A stretch of DNA of 64,000 nucleotides from Burkholderia sp. L27(2015) (GTDB lineage Bacteria; Pseudomonadota; Gammaproteobacteria; Burkholderiales; Burkholderiaceae), in contig NZ_LMUX01000009.1 in assembly GCF_009765705.1 (NCBI RefSeq), positions 241,269 through 305,268 on the forward strand. The letters run 5' to 3'. A model generated the notes under the pieces. It was not told the DNA's origin. It searched no databases and saw only the letters and a list, made by a program, of their open reading frames with translations. The stretch's first letter is position 1, and every line of letters starts with the position of its first letter. Shown here piece after piece: positions 35,237 through 44,322 of this stretch. The position numbers and the translations under genes are program-made.

Positions 35237-38200
35237 CTAATATGTACAGTCAATGATGACCGGGCTCAGCAGTGTTGTTTTAGACGACGCCTGCTCGCAA
35301 GCACTAGCAACAAGTTCGTAGCACTCGTCAAGCGTTCCGCCAGGTACCAACCTTCGCGTCTTTTGTTTCCGCCCATCCTTATCCGCCCACCTATCGCACA
35401 GGAACCACATGACGACATATACGCCTTCGTTCGATCCGAGCGCACGCATATAGTTGTCTCGCAACTGCGTGGTCGGGGACGAATAAAGATCATCGTTCCA
35501 GCATCCCTTGACTTCAATCACCAGTCGCACGGTCTGCCTGGACTCACTTACTGTACTGACTGACACCTCGACAAGAATGTCAGTTCTCTCCCCAACGCCA
35601 GTCGGATTGTGCGCTCTAACCTGAACTTCGCGATTGACAATCGCGCCTCGAGGCGAGAGGCGATCATTTAACTGGGTCGCTAGCCAGTCACATAGCCTCG
35701 GTTCGTGCTTCGGGCAATTTGGCTTCTCGTCCCATAAAAAGTAGACATCTGGATGCGACGATTTCGCTGAAATCTTTTTGGCGATATGACCTAGCTCGTC
35801 AAGCACGGCAACACGCAGCTCCGCCTCACTTCGAACTATCCTTCCGCCGCCAATTCCTAGGGCCGAGATGGTCTCGGCTTCGTCATACGGGATCCAGGAA
35901 TCGCGGGCGGCTTTCATGTGTGCGTCATGCATCAGAGATCCTATCCAGCGCTTCTCTGGATGCCGCTCTGCAATGCGTTCGAGGGCCAAAATGCTCTCTG
36001 GCGTCGCTTCTTCTCGCAAGGCATAGAGGCACGCGTTTCTGAAGTCTTGTACGTAGTGCCGCCAGTTGAGAATGCCGGCGAGCGGAACATCTTGCCCAGA
36101 CGGATAGGCGGTCTCCAAAGTTTCAAAAATTTCCTCCGTGATTCTTTCATTCACGAGCAATAAAGGCACGGATTGGCCAGAAAACGAAACTTGCATCTGA
36201 GCAGCCAGTGCTGCCAATGAAGCTGGATCTGCTTGCAGGCGCGGCCAAACAGCGTCGAGAAATTTACGCGGCTCTTGCTGTGCTAGTAGGGCCGTGCATT
36301 TAACGGCAAACTGAGTCGCAAGGTTTGGCAGTGACTGGATGCGGTCGAGCACGAAACGTACTGCTGACTGACTGCCCAGGGTCAACAAAAAATCCGCTAG
36401 TGCCGAGAACGCAGTCTCGCCGCCCACTGTGGGAAGAAGGGCTTCCAGCCTCGCCCGTAGAGCGTCCGGCATCACAGTTTTGGTAAAGTCGGGGAGATGC
36501 GGCAGCTCGTGCTCGATGTAACGTTGGCAGACCTCGATCAGCACCGTTAGAACATTGTTCTGGTCAAGAACAAGAGCGATGGCCAACATCTCGTCGAGGA
36601 CTGCGCGCGGTTGTTCGTCGGGCGCGTACCGCGCGACCGCGCGGGTCCACTTAAGCAGCAGCGCCTGAAATTCTGGGGACGCGCGCAAACTGGACTCGTG
36701 AAGCAGTACCAGCGCTGCGACGCCGGCATCCTCAACGCTATTCGATTGATTGGGTGCGAGATCGTGCCGCGCCGGTTTATTCTCGCGAAGATATGAGGTG
36801 GCAAGATAGATCAGTCGATTACGAGTTGTTTCGTCGAGTTTTGCCCAAAGCGCCGCTCGGGTCACTTGGCCGGAAATTGGATAGTACCCGTGGAAGTCGC
36901 CGTCGTGACGAAGATAGGACAGTATGTTGAGCCATTCCCATGTGTTGCCCGCTTCCGCGTTTGTCAACGCTGTGAGCATTAAGTCCAGCGATTGTTGGCG
37001 TGCCGAAGTTTCCGGTAGCGGCCTTTCCGATTTACGCTGAAGCGCGAACATCTCTCGCTGACTGCTGGCGTAATCCGAGTCGAGCACAACCGGCTCGACG
37101 TAACGGGCGGCTAGCTCTACAAGTAGTTCATCTCGTGCGGCCACGTCGACGCCGGCTGATTCAAGCACCCACTCTCGAGCAATCGGGTTGCTAGGGAGAT
37201 ACCACACGATCATATTGGCGAGGATTTTTTGTACGAGCGGTGACCGGTCTTCCCGGCTGTACGACTCAATTAAATGCGTTACGTCCGATTCAATGAGAAA
37301 ACCCGTTCCGTACAGCAACGTTCCAGCAACGACATGAGGCTCTCCATCCGCAGCACGTACGATTGAATCAAACAGGCGTAATCGACGCTCTGGAGCATTA
37401 AGAAGTTGTAGCCCCTCGTCAAATCCTCGGTTGCTGCGCGAGGTGGACAATCGATGGTGATTCGATAGCGCCCGCCAAGCAACTTTACCGAGCTCATCCC
37501 AGTGCTCGTCGGTCGACATGACTGCAAGTGCGGTCTTGCTGAACATGTGGAAAACGAAATCGTCCCACGTATGCTCAAGATGCTCGGTGCGAAGCTGTAA
37601 GTCGAGCCATGCCAGAAGCCCCACTATGTCGCTTGGCGCTAACTCTCTATTCTCTAGCGTGCGGAGGGCGAGCGCGTATGAGCCGGTCAGATTCCATTTC
37701 TTCCTCGGGCGAACCGATGCCATCAAGTTGCCGGTTGCGATTCCCAGGTCGATGGCACATTGGAGAGCGATCCCTTTCAGTTCGTCATCAACGTCTTCAG
37801 GCTGATCGTTAAAGAATAGCGGAACGAGAGCCTGTTTTTGGGACTCTGATCCAGCTTCTTGAATAGCATGCCCGGCGCGCTGTCGCACGATGCAGTCATC
37901 AGTGACGTCGAGAGCAATGGCAGTTAGTGCATGAAGTTGATGCACTAGTTTGCAGGCAGACGCCGCGTCAGCGGCAAATTCCCTCACTGCATTGTCACGG
38001 CTTACGCCGCTTAGAACCTTTTCGAGTTGCCCGAGTAGCTCGGGGTGGGCCAGCTTTCCGTATGAGCGAACAAGCTTGTAGTCGTGAATCGGATACCGAC
38101 GTTGCTCAATTAACTGCTCCAACGAGTTATAGATCCTCCCGACCTGCGAAGAGTCCGATAGAGACACGCTGCTATCAAACACCAGCAATGGCTCTTTTGC

Positions 38201-39436
38201 GAGAACCGTCTCCAGAACCTGCTGGCTTTTTTGCCCCAGCCAGGCGGCCAATTCCCGGAGTTGAGGCACAAGTCGCTGGGATCCGTCCGGTAAGGACAAT
38301 AGATCCATGACCTTTGCGACAGGGAGCGTGAGAGATGCGATGAAGTGGGCCGCGAGAAATTCGGCGTACGTCCGGTGTGCGAATGTGTACAGATCATCGC
38401 CTCGTGGTACGAAAAGCCCGGTCTGCAAAACCTCACGGAATTGCTCTCTGCTTGGTTGCCATTTTCTCGCGCCCAAAACGAGTGGAATACTTGTCAGTTG
38501 GTCAGTACCTAACAATAAATTGCTTGCTACAGACGCCGCAGTTCCATCCCAATTTATGTCGGCCTTATTGGTCAAAAGCGAAAAAGCAGCGATTAGCCCC
38601 GCGAGCTGCAGACGAGACCGGGGGTCTGGTATGGCAAGATTGTTATCTTGTCGTCGTCGCTCGCTTTCCGTTAGTGCCGCTAGGCAGCCATTCTCGTAGA
38701 GCGCCCATCGACTGGTGGAGAAAGTCGCTCCTTGCGTGAACTGTGACATTAGGAAGCCAAGTCCCAACGGTTGTAGCGACAGGTAATGAGCCCCTGCATG
38801 GTCCAAGCCATCGAAGAAAGCGGCCTCGTCGATCCCCTGTTCTTGTAACCGCACCTTAATCTGTTCACGCGAATAGGGAGCGATTTCGAAGACCGCGACT
38901 GCTTGGTCACCAAAGGCTTTCCAGTGATTGCCCAGCGTGTCCTGAAGAGAAAGTGGCCACGCGGGCGTTCGGCAAGCTATGACTACGCGCAGTGCGTTAG
39001 GTGAGACTTCGCAGATGACGTCTTCTATAACGGTTTCGGCCCGTTTCATATTCACCCGGCACTCGTCGAGAGCATCGAGAAAGATGATTGTGGGCGTACC
39101 CTGAGTGAGGCAATCATGCAGTAGAAGGCGCAGCGCGCCAGCAAGATACGAGGCGTCGGCGTGTCTCCCGAGGTCGATGTAACGCACTACGCGCTCATCG
39201 GCGGCTTCTGCCGCCTTCCTGAGAGTATCGAGTTCGAACGACTTACCTGAGCCGGGCTCGCCGAGCAAGACGATAACTTCACCACACTCGGAGAGTTCGG
39301 CGGTCGTTTTCAGGCCTGGGTTGTAATCTGCGCGCCATTTCTTAGTTGCGAGGGCGGTATAGCCATACTCGTCGACCTGCACCCCTTTGCCGCGAGGCAT
39401 CCAATACCGACCCGATTCGATGGAGTTATCGTTCAT
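35237..39436 (-). CDS. NACHT/STAND-type ATPase with helical repeats and C-terminal nuclease-like domain
   Basis: 1399 residues. Residues ~40-370 are a NACHT-like module: P-loop GEPGSGKS (59-66), Walker B IIFLDALDE (117-125), sensor region VIACRTPAW, and FAHRTYAEFLAAHF near 350-360, which matches the winged-helix end of NACHT proteins. About 370-1180 is long alpha-helical repeat sequence, probably the ligand sensor. At ~1284-1308 TDILVEVS and VIEVKGCWN form a D...ExK pattern like PD-(D/E)xK nucleases. This layout suggests an anti-phage sensor that oligomerises on ligand binding and activates a nuclease. The start overlaps the 119-residue gene by 11 bases. Not a named Avs type that I can recognise; the effector is C-terminal. 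Confidence 0.75.
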   Translation of the reverse strand: MNDNSIESGRYWMPRGKGVQVDEYGYTALATKKWRADYNPGLKTTAELSECGEVIVLLGEPGSGKSFELDTLRKAAEAADERVVRYIDLGRHADASYLAGALRLLLHDCLTQGTPTIIFLDALDECRVNMKRAETVIEDVICEVSPNALRVVIACRTPAWPLSLQDTLGNHWKAFGDQAVAVFEIAPYSREQIKVRLQEQGIDEAAFFDGLDHAGAHYLSLQPLGLGFLMSQFTQGATFSTSRWALYENGCLAALTESERRRQDNNLAIPDPRSRLQLAGLIAAFSLLTNKADINWDGTAASVASNLLLGTDQLTSIPLVLGARKWQPSREQFREVLQTGLFVPRGDDLYTFAHRTYAEFLAAHFIASLTLPVAKVMDLLSLPDGSQRLVPQLRELAAWLGQKSQQVLETVLAKEPLLVFDSSVSLSDSSQVGRIYNSLEQLIEQRRYPIHDYKLVRSYGKLAHPELLGQLEKVLSGVSRDNAVREFAADAASACKLVHQLHALTAIALDVTDDCIVRQRAGHAIQEAGSESQKQALVPLFFNDQPEDVDDELKGIALQCAIDLGIATGNLMASVRPRKKWNLTGSYALALRTLENRELAPSDIVGLLAWLDLQLRTEHLEHTWDDFVFHMFSKTALAVMSTDEHWDELGKVAWRALSNHHRLSTSRSNRGFDEGLQLLNAPERRLRLFDSIVRAADGEPHVVAGTLLYGTGFLIESDVTHLIESYSREDRSPLVQKILANMIVWYLPSNPIAREWVLESAGVDVAARDELLVELAARYVEPVVLDSDYASSQREMFALQRKSERPLPETSARQQSLDLMLTALTNAEAGNTWEWLNILSYLRHDGDFHGYYPISGQVTRAALWAKLDETTRNRLIYLATSYLRENKPARHDLAPNQSNSVEDAGVAALVLLHESSLRASPEFQALLLKWTRAVARYAPDEQPRAVLDEMLAIALVLDQNNVLTVLIEVCQRYIEHELPHLPDFTKTVMPDALRARLEALLPTVGGETAFSALADFLLTLGSQSAVRFVLDRIQSLPNLATQFAVKCTALLAQQEPRKFLDAVWPRLQADPASLAALAAQMQVSFSGQSVPLLLVNERITEEIFETLETAYPSGQDVPLAGILNWRHYVQDFRNACLYALREEATPESILALERIAERHPEKRWIGSLMHDAHMKAARDSWIPYDEAETISALGIGGGRIVRSEAELRVAVLDELGHIAKKISAKSSHPDVYFLWDEKPNCPKHEPRLCDWLATQLNDRLSPRGAIVNREVQVRAHNPTGVGERTDILVEVSVSTVSESRQTVRLVIEVKGCWNDDLYSSPTTQLRDNYMRALGSNEGVYVVMWFLCDRWADKDGRKQKTRRLVPGGTLDECYELVASACEQASSKTTLLSPVIIDCTY

Positions 39437-39785
39437 CTTTTTGTATATGGCCTAGAACCCGGAGGGCGCCGTTGTTGAACAGCTGCGCGACGATCTTTTT
39501 ACTGAAGCGTGATGCGAGCAATTGTCGGGCTAAGTCTAATGCCCGTACGAAATACGCACAATTCCCTGCTAGGCTCTCTTCACTTTTGCTGCCGACGGTC
39601 TTCGATGTCGAAAATTCTCGAGCGTTGTCGCGTTGATCTACGTGAAGACTAGGCCGATATTTGCATTTTGCGACGCCCCGGCCTCTCGACGTAGAATCGT
39701 TAAAAGGACTGAGCCGACGAAGTGCCTCACTCTCGTACGTTAGTTGCCGGGACCTCTGTCCATGACGGCTCTGAGATCTGCTCAA
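39426..39785 (-). CDS. Hypothetical small protein coupled to the NACHT gene
   Basis: 119 residues, start TTG at 39785 overlapping the stop of the AbiGi-like gene (TTGA). The end overlaps the NACHT start by 11 bases (ATGAACGATAA). The N-terminal half is polar and Arg/Ser-rich; the C-terminal ~45 residues are predicted helical (FVRALDLARQLLASRF, KKIVAQLFNNGALRVLG). No family is recognised. The double overlap argues it is a real, translationally coupled gene, although a TTG start and composition leave doubt. It could be a regulator or partner of the ATPase. Confidence 0.45.
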   Translation of the reverse strand: MSRSQSRHGQRSRQLTYESEALRRLSPFNDSTSRGRGVAKCKYRPSLHVDQRDNAREFSTSKTVGSKSEESLAGNCAYFVRALDLARQLLASRFSKKIVAQLFNNGALRVLGHIQKDER

Positions 39786-40783
39786 TCGTGCTCCGTCACC
39801 TCAATTTTGTCTCCGACAATCGCGCAAACCTCCGCAATGCGCCCTTTAGGGCCGAATATCTTTTCCACTAGGTCGAAGAAGTTCCAGCCCGGAAGCGGGT
39901 CATAAACAAGCGCTAGCGCCGACCGCTGTTGTAGTACACCTTTAATCATGAGTTTCTGACTCCAAAAACGAGAGTCGATTTGATTCAGTCGTGTTACCTC
40001 GTTACTCGACAGTGCCCGTCCCATAGGTCGACCACTGAAGTTGACATCGCCAGCGATCAGACGCCACTCCCGTTGCCGATAGTAGCCAAGTACATCCCCT
40101 GAATGTGCATTATCCGTCGGATAAAACATGTTTTGAAACGCGTTCAGGATGCCGATACTTTGGTTGAATGGGATACTTTCAAAGCCGACGTACTGAAGGA
40201 CATTATGGACGTCAGTCGCAGAAACGCTATACTCTGCAACGACCTCGCCGCTTGCCCTTTGATTTCTCAAAGCTAGTTTCAGATCCGGAGCCACGATAGC
40301 CCCAGACAGCGCAGCGAATTCGGCGAGCTTAGCTGGGTCGCTCGTCTCCTTCAAATTCTCCAAAGTGCGAAGTACCTCCTTTGTATGATGGACCCCACGC
40401 ATGCAAAACGTGCTCAATTGACTAAGCGCGCTCCCGTCTGTCCCCTGCGGCACATAGATGACCGGCATCGCCCCAGCTCCTCGAAGCCCCGAAAGGGAGA
40501 GTGACAGCGCGATGGGACCGAAGATGGAACTGTGCATGCCCAACTCCGATGCGTCCAACTCCGTGAAGCATGCTCGTCGCTGAAGAACGCGATGTTGCTC
40601 GGGACGGCCACTAACCGCGCTCACGTCCCACTCAACTATTTCGGGTGCGAGCACAAGTCCGACATCCATCATAAAGGCAAGAATCTTGAGACCACGTTCG
40701 AAAGTTTCATTTTCCGACTCATCCGCACGTGGCCGCGGCAAGCTGTGAAAGAAACGCCGCTGTTGGACGACACTTGAGTTCAT
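39782..40783 (-). CDS. AbiGi-like abortive-infection family protein (tentative)
   Basis: 333 residues, ATG at 40783. The pattern RACFTELDASELGMHSSIFG, then GAGAMPVIYVPQGTDG and YYRQREWRLIAGD resembles the AbiGi family (CFTEL...HS..YG...PV.Y...EREWR) described as the antitoxin side of the lactococcal AbiG system. The rest is unrecognised. It is the first gene of a three-gene overlapping unit with the 119-residue protein and the NACHT-nuclease gene. In such a unit it might restrain or license the effector; that is inference from position and family name. Confidence 0.5.
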   Translation of the reverse strand: MNSSVVQQRRFFHSLPRPRADESENETFERGLKILAFMMDVGLVLAPEIVEWDVSAVSGRPEQHRVLQRRACFTELDASELGMHSSIFGPIALSLSLSGLRGAGAMPVIYVPQGTDGSALSQLSTFCMRGVHHTKEVLRTLENLKETSDPAKLAEFAALSGAIVAPDLKLALRNQRASGEVVAEYSVSATDVHNVLQYVGFESIPFNQSIGILNAFQNMFYPTDNAHSGDVLGYYRQREWRLIAGDVNFSGRPMGRALSSNEVTRLNQIDSRFWSQKLMIKGVLQQRSALALVYDPLPGWNFFDLVEKIFGPKGRIAEVCAIVGDKIEVTEHD

Positions 40784-41042
40784 GACGGTTCCTCTAAGGT
40801 CTGTTCTCGATGAAAATCTAGTTTTGTGATTGGTCTGCGGATGCGGTTGAGCCGTGCGGCGCTTACGTAGGCAATGGCCACTTCAGTCCGTGTCGGTGAA
40901 GCAGTCAGCGGTGCCGAAGGGCAGTTCATGGCCGGCTACTGCCCGTCGCGACCAGCACAAATCGCACTGCAAGCGCTAAAGAGAATCGTCGATGCCCCGA
41001 GGCCAGCCTTGAGACGAACCTACCTTTCTTCTCTTCTCACGG

Positions 41043-42464
41043 TCATCGAGCCGGCGTGAGCACGGGCGTTACCGAACAGACGACGACCCGCTGGGCCCCG
41101 CGCGTGAGTGCCACATAGAGATTGGGGGCCGTCATAAGCTCCGGGTGCAGAATGACTGCAACGTCCGCTTCAAGCCCCTTGAGCAGCAGCGTGCTTCCGA
41201 CGGAACGACGTGCGAGGGGACGGCTCATGTGCCGGTTCCGCTCGCGGGTCTGAATCGCGGCGGCGTGCAGGGTGCAGGCACCTCCGGCAGCGGTTCGTAC
41301 CGCCGACACGCAGCATCGCAGTAGTTCTGGTCGGTATACGCGTATCCCATCTTGCTCTTCCAAGCTGTTTAGAACGTGCAAAGCTGCCGAGAGGCTGGGC
41401 ACGTCGGTGAAGGCCACAGCGGCTTCCTCTGCTGGCGTCGGAGCATTGCGAGCCCGACCCTGGCGAATGGTCTGAACGCGCCTAAGCAGGTTCGTCGCTC
41501 CGACACCTGTCATCACGCTTGCGGCAAAGTTGACCAATTGTTCGAGGGCGTTGCCTGCTGCCACGTCAAAACGGCGACCAAAGTTTGTCAGATCGTCGAG
41601 GTCCACTCGCTCGACTGCCGTTGCGCCTGGAGTCTGGCTTGCCACCTGAAACCGGCCTTGTGCGTTTCGAGCGTCACCGATGATCAGGACATTTCCATGC
41701 CGATCCGGGGCATTTGCACGAGCGGCGCCGAGCCGTTGTTGGATGGCGGTGGCCGGGTTCAGTTGCACCCACTGGACTTCAACGGGCGCGCCTCGAAGGT
41801 CTATCGACTGACCTGCCTGGAGATGCCCCCTTGCTGCTAGCAGCCAGTTGCCCAAGTTTTCTGTTCCTGCCCTGCGCCAGCGCCACGGGGTCTGCAACTG
41901 GCCAATTGCGGGGAACTGTGTTTGCACGTTCGCCTGCCAATCTACGAGCCGGTTTCCGGCGAACCCAAAGATGGCCTGCATTGGGTCGCCGAGCACGCAC
42001 GTCGGTAGCACAACAGCCGCCCAGTCGACGATGACGTGTTGGCTGAGGTTACAGTCCTGGTACTCGTCGACAAACAAGCGGGAATAGGTAGCACGCAGCG
42101 CATCATTCACGTGGCCAGCCTGGAGCAGTTGCCAGGCCGCGTTTCGGATCGCCGGGTAGTCCTGAGCGGGGTTGTCGAGGTCCAGGATGCGCGGGTCATG
42201 GCCGCTTCGACGCGGGAACTTACTAATGAGACGGATTGCAAATCCGTCAATGGTCGACAGCCTGTAGGCAGAATTTGGCACTCGCGCTCTTTGAAGGCGA
42301 GCACGCAGCGCACTAACGCCGGCATTCGTGTGCGTAAGGACGAGGACAGGCTTGGGACCTCCGTGGAGGCTGAGCGTGTCTGCGATAAGCTGTGTTTTCC
42401 CACAGCCGGCAGGGGCCGTTACCGAGCCTCGGTTGACCGCGAGCAGATCAATCTCAGGCGGCAT
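41043..42464 (-). CDS. gajB: Gabija protein GajB, UvrD/Rep-like helicase
   Basis: 473 residues. Superfamily 1 helicase motifs: P-loop TAPAGCGKTQ (17-24), motif Ia VLVLTHTNAGVSALRAR, motif II LFVDEYQDC (~134), motif III LGDPMQAIFGFAG (~159), motif V TLLLKGLEADVAVI and motif VI YVALTRGAQRVVV. It lacks the large insertions of full-size UvrD, which fits GajB (~490 residues). The start overlaps the end of the GajA gene by 11 bases. In Gabija, GajB senses or unwinds DNA and works in complex with the GajA nuclease during phage infection. Confidence 0.85.
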   Translation of the reverse strand: MPPEIDLLAVNRGSVTAPAGCGKTQLIADTLSLHGGPKPVLVLTHTNAGVSALRARLQRARVPNSAYRLSTIDGFAIRLISKFPRRSGHDPRILDLDNPAQDYPAIRNAAWQLLQAGHVNDALRATYSRLFVDEYQDCNLSQHVIVDWAAVVLPTCVLGDPMQAIFGFAGNRLVDWQANVQTQFPAIGQLQTPWRWRRAGTENLGNWLLAARGHLQAGQSIDLRGAPVEVQWVQLNPATAIQQRLGAARANAPDRHGNVLIIGDARNAQGRFQVASQTPGATAVERVDLDDLTNFGRRFDVAAGNALEQLVNFAASVMTGVGATNLLRRVQTIRQGRARNAPTPAEEAAVAFTDVPSLSAALHVLNSLEEQDGIRVYRPELLRCCVSAVRTAAGGACTLHAAAIQTRERNRHMSRPLARRSVGSTLLLKGLEADVAVILHPELMTAPNLYVALTRGAQRVVVCSVTPVLTPAR

Positions 42465-44181
42465 GAGTCCACCTGCGAAGTTGCTCGACGACTGATCGAA
42501 AGCCCGCCTCAGCGGTCGCGAGGTTCGGTCCGACGATGTCTTTCGCCACTCCCTCGAATTTGGTCACGGACTTGAACCAACTGTTCTTCCCCTTTCGGGA
42601 GGCCAGGCCAAGAAGTGTCCGTGTTGCAGCCGAATGGCCGTCGAGGAGGCCCTCGGTCCAAACCGCATCGAGCGTCATATGTCCCTGCGACTGGGACTGG
42701 ATATGCGCGTTCACCAACGACTCTTCGACAAGGTCGACCGCGCGCTGCAGCAGCCCGCGGATGGCACCGTCGTCTAGGCTCAAAAACAGCTCGTCCTCCA
42801 GTGCCCGGCCTGGTCGCCATGTAAGGGCCATCCCGCCGGCGGCAACGAAGGCAGCAACTGATTCCTGCGCGGGCGCCCTGTCGGCATCGACTAGGACGAG
42901 CACCCGATAACCAAGCCCAAGGAGAGCCGCTCCTCGCGAGTAGCACTTGTCTGGGTCGCCGCCGCCGACGTTGACGTATGAGCCGCCATTGGCGAGGAAC
43001 GAGGGGAACCCTTGACTAATCCAATACTGGTCAAGCCCACGCGCAAATCCGACTTCACTCGCCCCTTCACAGACAATGACGGCCTTCGCCAGAAAGGCTT
43101 CTGGATCGGCCCGAATGGTACTCTGGACATCGTCGGCAACGCCTACCTGGTGCACTTGATGCTGGGTGCCCTGCGTTCTAACAACGAAGACTTGATTGCC
43201 TGAAAGCTCGCGAATCGCGACCGGCGAATGGGTGGTCATGAACACCTGCAGCGGCAACGCAGGGTCTTTCGCGCCTAAGGAATCAAGAAGACGAGCCAAG
43301 CGGTGTGGCTCAAGGCCGTGCTCCACTTCGTCGATCAAGGCGATGGTCGCCGCTTCCGCCGCGGCACGTTGAAGCCCTGCGATGAGCAGGCGGGCCGAGC
43401 CTGTGCCTAGCGACCGAAGAGGCACTCCGGCCTCGTTATGCAGGGCAATTGCCCCATCCCCGATGGAGACCGAGTGGGCATCCAGTAAGGCTTGAGCTGA
43501 CGCCCCTACAGGGACTCCGAGAGAGGTCGCAGTCGCGTTGACAACTCGCAGTGACTCTGCGAACTGAGCTCCCGCTTGGTTGCCGAAGTTGGCTCTGGCC
43601 TCGCGCGCTGCCCGCGCAAGCTCAATGCCCAAATTGGCTCGCTCGTCGGTAAGCCTGTTCAAGACTGAGCCACGCGTCCATGAGAGGTTCGTGTTTGCAA
43701 AGCTTCCAATCCGAGCAGGCGCGAGCGCGGTTCGATCTTTCCACGCAAGGCCTCGCTCTAGGCCTTGCTGCTCGGCACGCTCTGAGAACAGCGTCCAAGA
43801 CGGCTCAAGGTCGCTCGCGACCGTCAGTCGCAGCGTCAACACGGTCTCGATACCTGCGCCTGGTTCGTCCTCGACCATCCTCGTAGCAGCGTCGAACCCG
43901 CGCAAGAACTCGCCGTATGTGTCCAGATTCTTTAGCTCGTCAGGTAATGCACCAAGCGTCAGAGAGATTGCGATGGGCTGGCTGACATCCAGGCTAGAGA
44001 AGTCGGCGTCTCCGAAGGGGGCACTTCTGCGTGCTCCAAGGCAGAGGTCAATCGCATCCAGGATGCTGGACTTACCACCGTCTCCCGGACCGATGAGGCA
44101 GTTGATGCCAGCTGAAGGCGTCCAGTCCAGCGATTGGACGGAGCGGAAGTTCCTAATCTCGACTCTGCGAATACGTGTCAC
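42454..44181 (-). CDS. gajA: Gabija protein GajA, OLD-like ATPase/TOPRIM endonuclease
   Basis: 575 residues, GTG start at 44181 behind a G-rich ribosome site; known GajA is ~578. The N-terminus RIRRVEIRNFRSVQSLDW and P-loop GPGDGGKS (31-38) belong to the AAA15/OLD ATPases; LRSLGTGSARLLIAGLQ is the signature, IALIDEVEHGLEP (~279) Walker B and TTHSPVAIREL the H-loop. The C-terminal TOPRIM domain has the glutamate in VIVCEGASEVGF (~371) and the aspartates in LVLVDAD (~430). GajA cuts DNA when nucleotide levels fall during phage replication. Its overlap with a UvrD-like gene in this order identifies the Gabija system. Confidence 0.87.
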   Translation of the reverse strand: MTRIRRVEIRNFRSVQSLDWTPSAGINCLIGPGDGGKSSILDAIDLCLGARRSAPFGDADFSSLDVSQPIAISLTLGALPDELKNLDTYGEFLRGFDAATRMVEDEPGAGIETVLTLRLTVASDLEPSWTLFSERAEQQGLERGLAWKDRTALAPARIGSFANTNLSWTRGSVLNRLTDERANLGIELARAAREARANFGNQAGAQFAESLRVVNATATSLGVPVGASAQALLDAHSVSIGDGAIALHNEAGVPLRSLGTGSARLLIAGLQRAAAEAATIALIDEVEHGLEPHRLARLLDSLGAKDPALPLQVFMTTHSPVAIRELSGNQVFVVRTQGTQHQVHQVGVADDVQSTIRADPEAFLAKAVIVCEGASEVGFARGLDQYWISQGFPSFLANGGSYVNVGGGDPDKCYSRGAALLGLGYRVLVLVDADRAPAQESVAAFVAAGGMALTWRPGRALEDELFLSLDDGAIRGLLQRAVDLVEESLVNAHIQSQSQGHMTLDAVWTEGLLDGHSAATRTLLGLASRKGKNSWFKSVTKFEGVAKDIVGPNLATAEAGFRSVVEQLRRWTHAA

Positions 44182-44322
44182 GACCCCCCCTGTGCGCTAG
44201 TCAACACTTCCGAATGGCTAAGCTTTTTATTTGTTGAAAATGCAAGCATACTTATTTTGCCATTCCATGAGGTGTTCCCCTGTTGTTGGGGCGTCTGCGC
44301 GACCCATGGTCAGGGTTATTTA

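Noticed and set aside
35087-35563. Plus-strand frames opposite the NACHT gene.
   Set aside because: They mirror the strong minus-strand coding sequence and have no ribosome site.
40784-41042. Small plus-strand frame between the AbiGi-like gene and gajB.
   Set aside because: No ribosome site or family likeness, and it runs into the end of gajB on the opposite strand; treated as intergenic.
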